A DNA stretch of 33,456 bases from an uncultured Acidobacteriia bacterium (GCA_903925975.1 CAIYHG010000197.1:1-33456); one strand, 5' to 3'; numbered from the stretch's first letter, positions 7,657 through 16,840 are shown. Notes: a model not told the origin generated them from the sequence alone. Program-made: numbers and translations.

Positions 7657-8310
7657 TTACGGCGTGACCGATTCCGGCGCCACGCTTTCCTGGCTTGTTT
7701 CGGCGGCTGCCGCCGCAACGTCGCCGACCTTGAAGCGTGTAAAGCGCGCGATGCCGATGTTCTCGCCCAGCTTGGCGATCTTCGTCTTAACCAGTTGATC
7801 GATGGTGAGCGTGGCCTCTTTTACGAAGGGCTGGTCGAGCAGGCAAGCTTCTTCGTAGAATTTGGCGAGCCGGCCCTCGACGATCTTGTCGAGCACTTTT
7901 TCCGGTTTGCCTTCGGCCTTGGCGCGGTCGCGGGCGATTTCCTTTTCCATGTCGAGCACAGCCGCGGGAACATCCTCCCTGCGGAGAAACCGGGGATCGG
8001 CGGCGGCGATATGCATCGCTACGTCGTGCACCAGTTCCTTAAAGTCGTCCGTGCGCGCCACAAAATCGGATTCGCAGTTCACTTCCACCATCACGCCCAA
8101 CTGGCCGCCGGCGTGAATGTATGTTCCGATCAGGCCCTGGCGGGTTGCCCGTCCGGATTTCTTGCCCGCCGACGAGATGCCGCGCTTCCGCAGAACCACT
8201 TCCGCTTCGGCCAGATCGCCCTTGGCTTCCTGCAAGGCCTTCTTGCACTCCATCATGCCCGCGCCGGTGCGTTCGCGCAGGTCTTTAACCAATGCTGCGG
8301 TGATTTCCAT
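7657..8310 (-). CDS. tsf: Elongation factor Ts
   Basis: Guanine nucleotide exchange factor for EF-Tu. The N-terminal UBA-like domain (VKDLRERTGAGMMECKKAL) and core motif LIGTYIHAGGQLGVMVEVNCESDFVAR are clear, including the TDFVAR-like loop that contacts EF-Tu. At 217 aa this is a short form with one core subdomain, as in Thermus and many non-proteobacterial EF-Ts. The tail from about residue 195 is Ala/Glu/Ser-rich. It lies 80 bases after rpsB. The ATG at 8310 has only a weak purine-rich leader. Confidence 0.96.
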   Translation of the reverse strand: MEITAALVKDLRERTGAGMMECKKALQEAKGDLAEAEVVLRKRGISSAGKKSGRATRQGLIGTYIHAGGQLGVMVEVNCESDFVARTDDFKELVHDVAMHIAAADPRFLRREDVPAAVLDMEKEIARDRAKAEGKPEKVLDKIVEGRLAKFYEEACLLDQPFVKEATLTIDQLVKTKIAKLGENIGIARFTRFKVGDVAAAAAETSQESVAPESVTP

Positions 8311-8390
8311 AAATACTGGCGTTTCTTTCTTCGCGATCCTTCACGCCGGGCGAATTCCGGCGGCGGCCCCGAAGGGCCGTGCGAGAAACC

Positions 8391-9308
8391 CTAGTGTCCG
8401 CCCTCGGTTACCGCCGGCTCAGTGGCCGGTTCGGCGCTGGTTTCGGAGGCGGGTCCTTTACGCGGCTGCTGCGACTGGGCGGGTTCGGCTTCCATGGCCA
8501 GGCTTTCCGCCATGATCTTCTCGGCGTACTTGGGATCCACGTATTCGGTGTAGGCCAACATGCCTTCGTCCGACGGGGTCTCATCCTGAACGATCTTGTC
8601 AGCCGTGAAATCCTGCTCCGTCGCCAGTGCGCGGCCTTCAATTGCGGCGTCGGCGATCTTGCTCGCGAACAGCCGGATGGCGCGCAGCGCGTCGTCGTTA
8701 CCCGGGATCACGTAATCCACTTCGTCCGGATCGCAATTGGTATCGACGATGGCTACCACGGGGATGCCCAGCCTGCGGGCTTCTTTCACCGCGATGGCTT
8801 CTTTGTTCGAGTCGATCACGAAGACCACGTCAGGCAGCCCGGGCATGTCCTTGATGCCGGCGAGGTTCTGATCGAGGTGCTTGCGCTCGCGTTCCAGCCG
8901 GATGACTTCCTTCTTCGGACGGCCTGCGTAGCCGCCTTCCACCGAAGCCATGGCTTCCAGTTCCTTCAAGCGCTTGATCGATTTCTGCACGGTGGCCATG
9001 TTGGTGAGCAGGCCGCCGAGCCAGCGTTGATTCACGTAATACATCTGGCAGCGGGTGGCCTCTTCGGCAATCGCTTCCTGCGCCTGACGCTTCGTGCCGA
9101 CAAACAAGACGTTCTTTCCCTGCGCCGCCATCTCGCCTACGAAGCGAGCCGCGTCCTTGAACATCTTGAGGGTCTTTTGAAGGTCGATGATGTAGATTCC
9201 GTTGCGTTCGCCGAAAATGTATTCTTTCATTTTCGGATTCCAGCGCCTGGTCTGGTGCCCAAAGTGAACGCCTGCTTCGAGCAATTCCTTCATTGATATT
9301 GCGGGCAA
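8391..9308 (-). CDS. rpsB: 30S ribosomal protein S2
   Basis: Small-subunit protein needed for assembly of the 30S platform. N-terminal [23 protein letters not shown] and the central [36 protein letters not shown] are diagnostic. I take the TTG at 9308 as start: AGGAGG ends 4 bases before it, while the internal ATG at 9293 is 19 bases away, and [10 protein letters not shown] aligns with other S2 starts. At 305 aa it is longer than typical S2 (about 240-260); the extra length is an acidic, Pro/Ser/Glu-rich C-terminal tail. It is the first gene of rpsB-tsf-pyrH-frr. Confidence 0.97.
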   Translation of the reverse strand: MPAISMKELLEAGVHFGHQTRRWNPKMKEYIFGERNGIYIIDLQKTLKMFKDAARFVGEMAAQGKNVLFVGTKRQAQEAIAEEATRCQMYYVNQRWLGGLLTNMATVQKSIKRLKELEAMASVEGGYAGRPKKEVIRLERERKHLDQNLAGIKDMPGLPDVVFVIDSNKEAIAVKEARRLGIPVVAIVDTNCDPDEVDYVIPGNDDALRAIRLFASKIADAAIEGRALATEQDFTADKIVQDETPSDEGMLAYTEYVDPKYAEKIMAESLAMEAEPAQSQQPRKGPASETSAEPATEPAVTEGGH

Positions 9309-9432
9309 ACTTCCTCCTAGTTAACTACAGAGGGCCAACGCCCCCGGAAACGCCCTTTGTCCACCAGCGTGGAACCGCGCGGCCCAAAGCGAGATTTGCG
9401 CGGATACCAAAGGGAAGCCTGTAACGCGAATC

Positions 9433-9456
9433 GGGGGACCGGCGCGCCGGTCCCCC
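9433..9456. repeat. 24-bp perfect palindrome between rpsI and rpsB
   Basis: GGGGGACCGGCG is followed directly by its own reverse complement. On the minus-strand transcript this forms a very stable hairpin after rpsI. There is no T run, so it may be a Rho-assisted terminator, an mRNA stabiliser, or a minimal member of the GC-rich palindromic repeat family found elsewhere in the window. Confidence 0.7.
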
Positions 9457-9520
9457 GGGAACAATACCGCTCCTGGAAAGCGGATCGCACGACACTACCT
9501 TCCAGGCAACATGGAAAACC

Positions 9521-9919
9521 TTAGCGCTTGGAGAACTGGAACCGCTTGCGCGCGCCCTTTTGGCCATACTTCTTGCGCTCGTGCGCACGCGGATCGCGGG
9601 TCAAATACCCCAGCTTTTTCAGCCGGCCGCGCAGTTCCGCATTGAACTCCACCAGAGCTCTCGCGATCCCCAGACGGGCCGCGCCGGCCTGTCCGGAGAC
9701 GCCGCCGCCGTTGGCGAGGATGAGGACGTCAAACTTGTCCATGCTCTCCGCCGCTGCCAGAGCCTGCCTGACTACCGCGCGCGTGCTTTCCGTCGGAAAA
9801 TAATTTTCGAACGGCCGGTGGTTGACCGTGATGTCGCCCTTCCCGGGCCGCAAGAACACGCGGGCTACCGATCTCTTTCGGCGCCCCGTTCCCAAATATT
9901 GAACTATTGTCGCTGCCAC
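9521..9919 (-). CDS. rpsI: 30S ribosomal protein S9
   Basis: Small-subunit head protein whose C-terminal tail reaches the P-site t[41 protein letters not shown] and the terminal [17 protein letters not shown] are classic S9, including the final SKR. I place the start at the GTG at 9919 because AGGAAGG lies 9 bases upstream of it and abuts the alternative GTG at 9928; this gives 132 aa, the usual length. It follows rplM by 18 bases, the universal L13-S9 pair. Confidence 0.97.
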   Translation of the reverse strand: MAATIVQYLGTGRRKRSVARVFLRPGKGDITVNHRPFENYFPTESTRAVVRQALAAAESMDKFDVLILANGGGVSGQAGAARLGIARALVEFNAELRGRLKKLGYLTRDPRAHERKKYGQKGARKRFQFSKR

Positions 9920-9937
9920 TAATCGCACCCTTCCTGC

Positions 9938-10369
9938 TTACTTCACGGTCAAGGCGGCCGGTTTCTGGGCCGCGTGCGGATGCCGATCGCCCGGGTAGAC
10001 GTTCAGTTTCCGGTACATCTGCTTCCCGAGCTTCGTCTTCGGGAGCATGCCGAAAATAGCGTCTTCCACGATCCGGACGGGCTTCTCAGCCCGCACCCGT
10101 TTGATATTCTTTTCCACCAATCCGCCGGGATACCCGGTGAAATGGCGGTACACCTTGTCTTCTTCTTTCCGGCCGGTGAGCCGGACTTTACTGGCGTTGA
10201 TGACGATCACGTGATCGCCCGTATCCAGGAACGGCGTGTAAGAGGGCTTATTCTTGCCCATCAACAGCATCGCCGCCCTGCTGGCAAGTTTGCCCAACAC
10301 CAGCTCTTGGGCGTCTATGACATGCCACTGCCGGACGATAGCGTTCTTGGAGGGGAACTCGGTACTCAT
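9938..10369 (-). CDS. rplM: 50S ribosomal protein L13
   Basis: Early-assembly large-subunit protein. Motifs: [43 protein letters not shown] and [26 protein letters not shown]. The start is the ATG at 10369, with GGAGA about 10 bases upstream, giving 143 aa, the normal L13 length; the frame stays open 22 codons further but without a signal. First gene of the rplM-rpsI operon, with a good promoter 37 bases upstream. Confidence 0.97.
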   Translation of the reverse strand: MSTEFPSKNAIVRQWHVIDAQELVLGKLASRAAMLLMGKNKPSYTPFLDTGDHVIVINASKVRLTGRKEEDKVYRHFTGYPGGLVEKNIKRVRAEKPVRIVEDAIFGMLPKTKLGKQMYRKLNVYPGDRHPHAAQKPAALTVK

Positions 10370-10725
10370 TGACACACGTCTCCAGCTCTTGTTTGCAAAA
10401 TACTTAGCGTACCGGGAGTGGAGGGGAGTTGTCAAATTTCAAGTGACAGTCCGATCCTCACGGTTCGCATGGTCGAGGTCCCCGGAGAGCGCGAAAAGTG
10501 CGCCCCTCGGCGGAAAACTTGCTTCCGTAACGAAAATCAGGGATTAACCCGGGCCGCCCTCATTGTACACTTTATTACCCGCTGTGGCTCTCAGGTTCCG
10601 GTTTCGGTGCGCTACCGCCCCACCCCGGCGCACTTTGGCCCCAGGCGGGGTTGCGGCGGAACCTGCGAAACCGCGCCGAACGCAGCGTGGGTGAGTAATC
10701 GCGCGCCTCTGCACGAGTCTGATTT
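10370..10725. other. Divergent intergenic region between rplM and the flippase gene
   Basis: 356 bases without a gene. It holds the rplM promoter (10406-10435, minus). A second weak candidate on the minus strand is TACAAT at about 10564-10569 without a good -35. No clear promoter was found for the rightward flippase gene. Confidence 0.6.
10406..10435 (-). promoter_or_regulatory. Sigma-70-type promoter for rplM-rpsI
   Basis: Minus strand: perfect -35 box TTGACA (10430-10435), 18-base spacer, -10 TACGCT (10406-10411). The implied leader to the rplM ATG is about 30 bases and includes the ribosome binding site. The -10 matches the consensus at only three positions. Confidence 0.55.
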
Positions 10726-12057
10726 ATGGTGTTTTCTCGTACACAGCCGATGCACGAACAGGACGTGGCCGCTGCCGCGGTTGCCGACCCAGCTCCGGGC
10801 GGCGCCCAAGGCATCCACGTTCGAGCCGATCTGCTTCGGGTGAGCGTGCCGAAACTGGTGAACGGCGCCACGAATCTGCTGATCGGCCTGGTTTCGATGC
10901 GTTTCCTCGACCCGGCCGGCTACGGCGTGCTGTGCTTCGGGCTGAGCATGCTGACTTTGTTCGACGGTCTGGTGGGGTCCGCGCTGGACCTGGCGACAAT
11001 CGGGCTGTTTGCCGGAGGCGGGCGATCGAACGCGCCCATCCAGGCGGGCGAGAAGGCCGTGGTTTGGCTCAAGGTCTGCGCCGGGGCGGTGATGATGGCG
11101 GTCTGTACCGTGGTCGGCGAACGGCTGGGCTGGCGTTTCTTCCACACGGACGGAGGCCGGGGTTACTTTGTCATTCTGGCCGCCGCCGCGGCGGGTTTGT
11201 TGCTGTTCCGCTCGGTGCAGGTCTATTTTCAGGCGCGCTTGCGGTTCTGGGCCTACGGGGGAGCGGACTTCGCCCACGCGGCGTTGCGCGTATTTTTCGT
11301 CGCGGTGGCTCTCTTCGAGAAACCGGCGAATCCCGTTGCCGTGCTGGCGGCCTTCGCCGCGGCGCCGCTGACCATCGCGGCCGCCTTCCTGGTCTACGCC
11401 CGGTTGTTCGCGGGCTGGCGAGCCGTCAGCGTCGCGCGATCCGACGTGGATGGATTGCTCAAAGAGGTCGCGCCTTCCCTGGCAACCTTCGGCGTAAGCG
11501 GCGCGGTCGGGCGCCTGGATGTCTTACTGACCGCGGCGTACGGAACGGTATCCGATTTGGGCCTCTATACCGGCGCTCTGCTCATCGCCTCCATCCCAGA
11601 ATTTCTCGCCGCGTATTTTGCGCCCGTGTTCTTGCCAAGAATTCTTCCGGCCTGCCGGAATGGAACCTTCGCCAAACTCTTCCGGACGGTTCACCTATGG
11701 GTGTTTCTGGCCTGCGCCGGGCTCATGGCGGCGGCGATGCTGGGGGGCCGGCCGGCGATATCGTTTATTCTCCCGAGCGCCTATGCTTCATCGGTCGGAT
11801 TGATCCTGATTCTGCTGCCGGGGACGCTGGCGACTGCCTCCTACTACCCCCTCACGATGAATTTTCTGATGCTCAGGAAGTCCAAGGCATACTTGATCGC
11901 GGATGCCGTCGCGGCCCCGGTCCTCATCGTTTCGTACTACCTGCTGATCCCGGTCTACGGCGTAATGGCAGCGGCCTGGGTCACCTGCGTTCACCGGCTT
12001 CTGAAGGCGGCCGCGATGCAGGCTTTCGCGTTCCGGGCGGCGCGGCGGGTCTGCTGA
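10726..12057 (+). CDS. Polysaccharide/O-antigen flippase-like membrane protein (MATE-type fold)
   Basis: A 443-aa integral membrane protein with about 12 hydrophobic segments from residue ~35 to the end. The N-terminal pattern (VPKLVNGATNLLIGLVSMRFLDPAGYGVLCFGLSML) is typical of lipid-linked oligosaccharide flippases of the polysaccharide synthase (RfbX/Wzx-like) family: a helix, then xLxPxxYGxxxF. The likely job is to move a lipid-linked glycan across the inner membrane. No glycosyltransferases lie next to it, so the substrate cannot be inferred. Start ATG at 10726 is preceded by no strong ribosome binding site; ATG at 10750 is an alternative. The first 25 residues are Ala/Pro-rich and cytosolic. 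Confidence 0.85.
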   Translation: MVFSRTQPMHEQDVAAAAVADPAPGGAQGIHVRADLLRVSVPKLVNGATNLLIGLVSMRFLDPAGYGVLCFGLSMLTLFDGLVGSALDLATIGLFAGGGRSNAPIQAGEKAVVWLKVCAGAVMMAVCTVVGERLGWRFFHTDGGRGYFVILAAAAAGLLLFRSVQVYFQARLRFWAYGGADFAHAALRVFFVAVALFEKPANPVAVLAAFAAAPLTIAAAFLVYARLFAGWRAVSVARSDVDGLLKEVAPSLATFGVSGAVGRLDVLLTAAYGTVSDLGLYTGALLIASIPEFLAAYFAPVFLPRILPACRNGTFAKLFRTVHLWVFLACAGLMAAAMLGGRPAISFILPSAYASSVGLILILLPGTLATASYYPLTMNFLMLRKSKAYLIADAVAAPVLIVSYYLLIPVYGVMAAAWVTCVHRLLKAAAMQAFAFRAARRVC

Positions 12058-12112
12058 TAACGGGCGCAAAACGCCGGCTTCCCTGTTATTCTGACTTGGG
12101 AGCGGCAGGCCG

Positions 12113-12682
12113 ATGAGCAAGAAGATCCTGATCATCACCGGGGACGGCGGCGATAGCTACGAAGCGTTATACGCTTACCACCGTTTTCTGGAGGCGCGTT
12201 GGGAACCTGTCATCGCCGCGCCGGCGCGCAGGCGTTTGCACCTTGTGCTTCACGACCAGGAGCCCGGCTGGGATACTTATCTGGAGCGGCCGGGCCACTC
12301 CGTGGACGCGCAAATCGCCATTACGGCGGTGGCATCGCGGGATTTCGCCGCCGTGTTGGTTCTGGGGGGGCGCGCGCCGGAATATCTGCGGAATAACCCG
12401 AGCCTGCTGGCTCTACTCCGGGAGTTCGCGGCACAGAATAAGTGCATCTGCGCAATCGGCCACGGCGTTCAGGTGCTCACGGCCGCCGGACTGACGCAGG
12501 GCCGCACAGTCACGTGCCACGAGCACATTCAGGTTGAAGTTGAAAAGGACGGCGGCAAGTACGTTTCCAAGCCCGCCGTGCGCGATGGCAATCTCATCAC
12601 CGCCCCGGGCTGGAAATTCCATCCCGAGTTCTACCGTGAGATCTTTGCCTGCCTCGAAGGCCGCGCGCCGTTTCCGGACTGA
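12113..12682 (+). CDS. DJ-1/PfpI-like protein with the nucleophile Cys replaced by Gly
   Basis: A 189-aa single-domain protein of the DJ-1/PfpI (class I glutamine-amidotransferase-like) fold: KKILIITGDGGDSYEALYAYHRFLEA at the N-terminus, FAAVLVLGGRAPEYLR, and the nucleophile elbow at ICAIGHGVQVLTAAGL. In active relatives the elbow reads AICHG; here the codon is GGC, so the catalytic Cys is Gly. The preceding Cys in CICAIG is two residues away and is not in the elbow position. The acidic residue at E18 that normally tunes the Cys is still in place. The protein may bind a ligand or have another activity, but a standard protease or deglycase mechanism is unlikely. Start ATG at 12113 has a GGAGCGG-like site upstream. 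It follows the flippase by 55 bases. Confidence 0.85.
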   Translation: MSKKILIITGDGGDSYEALYAYHRFLEARWEPVIAAPARRRLHLVLHDQEPGWDTYLERPGHSVDAQIAITAVASRDFAAVLVLGGRAPEYLRNNPSLLALLREFAAQNKCICAIGHGVQVLTAAGLTQGRTVTCHEHIQVEVEKDGGKYVSKPAVRDGNLITAPGWKFHPEFYREIFACLEGRAPFPD

Positions 12683-12696
12683 AAACGGACCCTCGC

Positions 12697-15042
12697 CTAC
12701 CGGGCGAGCTCTTCGATAGTCAGCTTCGGCAGAATGCCGCTCATGCGTATCTCGCGTCCGCGGCCGGTGAGAATCACCACCAGGCGGCCGTCGTCCTGGG
12801 TTCCGCCCCGTCCCGTGAAGGTTTCATCCTCCGTGCGGAGGTTCAGGGAAGTGAGCCGCACGCGCGGAGCCGACTGCCACCACTCCAGACTGTAGCTGCC
12901 GTCGACGGCGCGGACCGGCGTTTCGTCTCCGAAAGTCACCCCGGTAGCCAGGAATACGCCCACCGAACTCAGATTGGCGAGCAACTGGCGACCCATACCG
13001 GAAGTCTCCAGCTTGCCCTCCAGGTCCACCTTGCCGTCCTGCCAGGGTAGGCCCTTGAGCGTGCCGGAGAAGGTATAGCCGGGCTGAGCGCCCTTCACGT
13101 TGACCGCGAAGCGCCCGCTCAGCGCCGCGTCGCCGAGCGTGGCGCGCAGCGATTCCAGTTGCGCCTGCACGGAATCCCAAACGATATGGGCGTGAAGGTT
13201 CTCCATGTGCGACCCGCCAACCGCCAGATCATCAATCTGGATGTTTCCCTCAAGCTGCCTTTCCTTCAACCATGCCGGCGGCGCGGTTCGGCCAAGCGCG
13301 CGCGCGAGCAGCCCGGAGCGCCGGAGCGTAGGCGCCAACTCGGTTTCGAGATCGGCGGCATCGGCCTCGGGCAGCCGCAGGTTGATCCGGTGGGGGCGCC
13401 GGAGCTTCGGGTCGTAGTCATATTCGCCGGTGAACTTGAACGGCCCCAGGCTGCCTTCCACCTTGCGCAGAGAGACGCGGGCGCCGTTGAGATCCGCGGT
13501 CGCGGTGGAGAGCTTAGCCGGATGGGTCAGCCCTGGGACTGGCACCTCCGCGTCCTTGAGCTGCAATCGGCCCGTCCAGGCGCTGCGATCCTCGCCGGTG
13601 TGATAGCGCAGCAGCCCCGACCATTGGCCCGACGCCACCTGTTCCAGCCAGGGCACGGCGGCCAGCGCCACTTGGGCGCGCAACGCGGCTACGGGCATCG
13701 CATCCGTGGAAATGGCCAGATCGAAAACGTTCTGGCGGAAATCGTAATCCGCCTCCACCCGTGCCTCCGGACCCTCCGACGTCCGCACCAAGGTAGGGGA
13801 CAGCTTGGCATGACCGGCCGCAGCCACAATGTATGCTCGCTCGAACTTCAGAGGCGGGGAATCCGGTATCGTCAGCGCCGCATCGGAAAGCGTCGCTCCG
13901 CCCCGTAGATCGCCCTGGCCGGAATACTCCAAGAGCCCGTCCACCGTTCCGCTCAGTTGCAGCCTTTCGGGGAGCGGGGCGCCCATATGGCGCACCAATT
14001 CCAGCAGCGGACCGGCGGGGAACTGATTCCACTGCGCGGCTGCGTTCCAGGTGGGTTTGGAAAGATAGTTCTGGGCGCTAAAGGTCAGCTTCAGCGGCAA
14101 AGGAACGTCCCGTGCGGAACTGGATTCCAGGTCGAGGCGCTGAGCCGCCAGGTCGAGGCTGCCGCGCACGTCGAGCGGCCACCCCTCGCCCTGCGGAGGC
14201 AGCAGGTCCCAACGGTGCACGTCCTCTACGGTCAGGCGTCCTGTGATGCCGATCTTGTTCAGCGGGCCAGCTATGTGCAGTTGCGCCGAAACGGTCCCGT
14301 GAACGCCTCCCGCCTGGCCGCGGAGTAGCGCCGTGACTTCGCCCAAGCCGGTCCGCTCCAATTGCGCATCGAGATCGACGCGTTCGGGAGCCAGATACCA
14401 GTGGCCTTTGATCGTGAACGCCCCCAGCGTTTGTGCGGGGCGGTCCGTCCGCGCGGCTTTGGCGGCGCACTCAACTTGCCAACCGGCGGAGCCCGGAGTT
14501 GGCGGAGCGATGTCCAGATCCGTTTCGGTGAGGTAGAAGACGGATTTCGTATTCCCGAACTTGAAATTGATACGGCTGTTCCTCACGAGTATCGCCGGCG
14601 CAGAACTCATGACGGAACGGTCCACGAAGGAGGCGAAGTTCCATTGCCCCCACTCCGAAGCCGGGCCCGATTTCGTGAGGTTGATGCTCGCTCCGTCCAG
14701 CCGAATGGAGGCAATCACGAAACGCCCGCCCAAAAGCGACGAAAGCCGGGGCGCCACTTCCAGGCTTCCCGGGGATTGAATGTAAACCAGTGGCTCGGCG
14801 CCGATGGCCGGGTCTTCGCGGATTGTGACGCTATCCACCGAGAGGCCCGGTCCCTTGAAAAGGCTGAAGTGAACGCCGCTGATCTCCACCCGGCGCTTGC
14901 CGCCCAATGCCCGCTCCAGCGAAGCCTGCAGGCGTTTGGTAAAAATATCCACGCTCAGGTAGGGCGCAACAAGTCCGAACACAACCAGCGAAAAGGCCGC
15001 CCAACCGAACAGCCTCAAACCGGCCCGCTTGCGGGGGCTCAT
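12697..15042 (-). CDS. AsmA-family envelope protein
   Basis: A 781-aa protein with one N-terminal transmembrane anchor (residues ~10-30: LFGWAAFSLVVFGLVAPYL) and then a long beta-rich periplasmic region. The features SVDIFTKRLQASLERALGGKRRVEISGVHFSLFKGPGLSVDSVTI, and repeated segments of the form xLxxxxGxLxxxxL, are those of AsmA-like proteins, which are thought to move or organise phospholipids between membranes. The C-terminus contains the AsmA-type domain (about 560-781). Its ATG overlaps the mocA stop by four bases (ATGA), so it is translationally coupled to the molybdenum-enzyme genes, an odd partnership. Convergent with the DJ-1 gene, 14 bases apart. Confidence 0.88.
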   Translation of the reverse strand: MSPRKRAGLRLFGWAAFSLVVFGLVAPYLSVDIFTKRLQASLERALGGKRRVEISGVHFSLFKGPGLSVDSVTIREDPAIGAEPLVYIQSPGSLEVAPRLSSLLGGRFVIASIRLDGASINLTKSGPASEWGQWNFASFVDRSVMSSAPAILVRNSRINFKFGNTKSVFYLTETDLDIAPPTPGSAGWQVECAAKAARTDRPAQTLGAFTIKGHWYLAPERVDLDAQLERTGLGEVTALLRGQAGGVHGTVSAQLHIAGPLNKIGITGRLTVEDVHRWDLLPPQGEGWPLDVRGSLDLAAQRLDLESSSARDVPLPLKLTFSAQNYLSKPTWNAAAQWNQFPAGPLLELVRHMGAPLPERLQLSGTVDGLLEYSGQGDLRGGATLSDAALTIPDSPPLKFERAYIVAAAGHAKLSPTLVRTSEGPEARVEADYDFRQNVFDLAISTDAMPVAALRAQVALAAVPWLEQVASGQWSGLLRYHTGEDRSAWTGRLQLKDAEVPVPGLTHPAKLSTATADLNGARVSLRKVEGSLGPFKFTGEYDYDPKLRRPHRINLRLPEADAADLETELAPTLRRSGLLARALGRTAPPAWLKERQLEGNIQIDDLAVGGSHMENLHAHIVWDSVQAQLESLRATLGDAALSGRFAVNVKGAQPGYTFSGTLKGLPWQDGKVDLEGKLETSGMGRQLLANLSSVGVFLATGVTFGDETPVRAVDGSYSLEWWQSAPRVRLTSLNLRTEDETFTGRGGTQDDGRLVVILTGRGREIRMSGILPKLTIEELAR

Positions 15043-15629
15043 TGGGCTTCTCCCATCAATGCCCGGTAACTTGCCGGGTCGTCAATATCCACCAGGATGC
15101 CCGGATCGTCCACGTCCACGAAAAGGGTTTCCGCGGCGTGAAGGTGCACAACGTCTTTGGCCGCGCCATCTTCCGGCAAAGCCAGAAACTCGGGAATCAG
15201 GCTGGACGAAAACCAGATGGGGTGGCCGCGGCGGCCCCGGTAGCGCGGAATGCGCAATAGCTCGGTGCGCGGCCCGCCATCGGGCGGTCCAAGCAGAGCC
15301 GCCATGGTATCCGGAGCCACGGCGGGGTGGTCCACCAGCGTGAACAATACGCCATCGGCCTGTGGAGGCGCCGCCCGAAGCCCGCACTGCATGGAGGTAA
15401 GCTGGCCGCCTTGCCAGCCCGAGTTCACGACGAATGCGGCTTGGCGTTTCACTCCCGCGCGAACCTGTTCCGCAGCCGACCCGAGCACAACGATCACCGG
15501 GGAGCACCGCCGCTCCATGAGTCCGATGGCCGCATCGAGGAACGTAACACCCCGGTATTCCAGCAACGCCTTGGGATAACCCATGCGGCGCGATTCGCCC
15601 GCCGCGAGAATGAGGCCTGCCGCGCTCAC
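15039..15629 (-). CDS. mocA: MocA-type molybdenum cofactor nucleotidyltransferase
   Basis: A 196-aa nucleotidyltransferase of the MobA/MocA group. GLILAAGESRRMGYPKALLEYRG is the nucleotide-binding signature (GxSxRMGxxK), FTLVDHPAV carries the metal-binding Asp, and RGHPIWFSSSL fits the molybdopterin-binding part. It probably forms molybdopterin cytosine dinucleotide for xanthine-dehydrogenase-type enzymes, although guanylyl transfer cannot be ruled out from sequence. It overlaps xdhC by four bases and the AsmA gene by four bases. A hydroxylase (xdh/cox-type) is not in the window. Confidence 0.88.
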   Translation of the reverse strand: MSAAGLILAAGESRRMGYPKALLEYRGVTFLDAAIGLMERRCSPVIVVLGSAAEQVRAGVKRQAAFVVNSGWQGGQLTSMQCGLRAAPPQADGVLFTLVDHPAVAPDTMAALLGPPDGGPRTELLRIPRYRGRRGHPIWFSSSLIPEFLALPEDGAAKDVVHLHAAETLFVDVDDPGILVDIDDPASYRALMGEAQ

Positions 15630-16465
15630 TTCGACAAGACCGCACGCGGAGCTTCGGCGTGAAAGATCGAAAGGGAAAGGGCGCGCCAGCTGGAGGGCGC
15701 CCCTCGGCGCACCGCGATCATTTCCGCCGTTACCGAAATGGCGATCTCCTCGGGCGATACGGCGCCGATATCGAGCCCCATGGGGGCGTGCAGCCGCTCG
15801 AAAGCCTCGTGGGGGACGCCTTCCTTCTCCAGTTCCCGCATCACTCCCAACACCTTGCGCCTGCTGCCGATCATGGCGATATAGCGCGCCGGCGTGGCCA
15901 GGGCGAGGCGCAGCACCCGCATGTCGTCGCGGTGACCGCGTGTGACGATGATGAGATAACTGCCGTCGTGAATCCCCAGGGCCGGGAAAATCTCTTCGTA
16001 CGATCCGGCGCGAACGTCCGCCGCCTCCGGAAATCGCTCGCGGTTGGCGAACGTTTCGCGGTCATCGACGATGACGGTGGAGAAGCCCGCCAGATTGGCG
16101 GCTTGGGAGAGGCTCTTCGAGATATGGCCCGCGCCGAAGATGAAGGCGCGCGGCGTGGGGAGAATAGGTTCCACGTACACCTCCAGTTGGCCGCCGCAGA
16201 TCAACCCGTTGTCATAGGCGGCGTCCTGGCCCAGGTTGAACTCCAGGCGCTTGGGTCTTTCGGTTTCCATTACCTCTCGTGCGGCGCTCCAGACGTCTGC
16301 TTCCACGCATCCCCCGCCGATGGTGCCGGCGATCGTGCCATCGTCCCGCACCAATAGCTTGGCGGTCTCGTAGCTGGGAATCGATCCGCGGACCCCGACT
16401 ATCGTTGCCAGCGCACACTTCCTGCCGGCGGCGCGGAGACGCACCAATTCCTCAAACACATCCAT
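15626..16465 (-). CDS. xdhC: XdhC/CoxI-family molybdenum hydroxylase maturation factor
   Basis: Binds sulfurated Mo cofactor and inserts it into hydroxylases. The N-terminal XdhC/CoxI domain (ALATIVGVRGSIPSYETAKLLV, TIGGGCVEADV) is followed by a Rossmann fold (FIFGAGHISKSLSQAANLAGFSTVIVDDR) and YIAMIGSRRKVLG. 279 aa from the ATG at 16465; a longer open frame up to 16567 runs into repeat-like sequence and is not likely. No ribosome binding site precedes this ATG, and a TATAAT box ends 9 bases before it, suggesting a leaderless mRNA. First gene of xdhC-mocA-asmA. Confidence 0.92.
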   Translation of the reverse strand: MDVFEELVRLRAAGRKCALATIVGVRGSIPSYETAKLLVRDDGTIAGTIGGGCVEADVWSAAREVMETERPKRLEFNLGQDAAYDNGLICGGQLEVYVEPILPTPRAFIFGAGHISKSLSQAANLAGFSTVIVDDRETFANRERFPEAADVRAGSYEEIFPALGIHDGSYLIIVTRGHRDDMRVLRLALATPARYIAMIGSRRKVLGVMRELEKEGVPHEAFERLHAPMGLDIGAVSPEEIAISVTAEMIAVRRGAPSSWRALSLSIFHAEAPRAVLSK

Positions 16466-16474
16466 TACGAAGCG

Positions 16475-16480
16475 ATTATA
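16475..16480 (-). promoter_or_regulatory. Perfect -10 box TATAAT in front of xdhC
   Basis: TATAAT on the minus strand with its last base nine bases from the xdhC ATG; no recognisable TTGACA 16-18 bases upstream. A start at the usual distance would fall almost on the ATG, implying a leaderless transcript. Confidence 0.45.
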
Positions 16481-16765
16481 ACGTGCGGCGTGGAGGGCGA
16501 CTCCCTCGTCGAGTTGGTCCGCCGCGCTACTGAAGGGAAGAGGGAAGTCTACTTCGTCCAAACACATTCCGAAAGCATCCGGCAGCGAAACGAACCCATT
16601 CTTACGGGAGGCGCCTTGCAGGCGCGGCGCTGGCGTTGCTGCAGCCGCGCTGCGGGAACGAACCCAATCCGGCGCCGCTCATTTCCCGGATCGTGGCCCA
16701 ACCGGCGACCAGAAGATCACGCAGTTGAGGCCGAGCGATTATTCGGGAGTGACTCTTGAGCAGGA

Positions 16766-16840
16766 TGGGGCCGAAGAACGCACGCCTCTTCGAGGCGGCC
16801 GGACCAGGGGGTCCGGCGCAGAACAGGGGTTCTGCCCCAC
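16766..16840. repeat. Modular palindromic repeat, copy 1
   Basis: Starts with TGGGGC, contains three hairpin modules (GCCTC/GAGGC, GCCGGACC/GGTCCGGC, GCAGAAC/GTTCTGC) and ends in GCCCCAC. The central 20-base module (around 16799-16818) is identical to one in copy 2 at 32 kb, while the flanking hairpins differ. Confidence 0.75.

Noticed and set aside
7297..8394. Long plus-strand ORF (365 aa)
   Set aside because: It lies antisense to pyrH and tsf, which are certain genes, and its composition (His/Arg/Ala-rich) is that of a GC-rich shadow frame.
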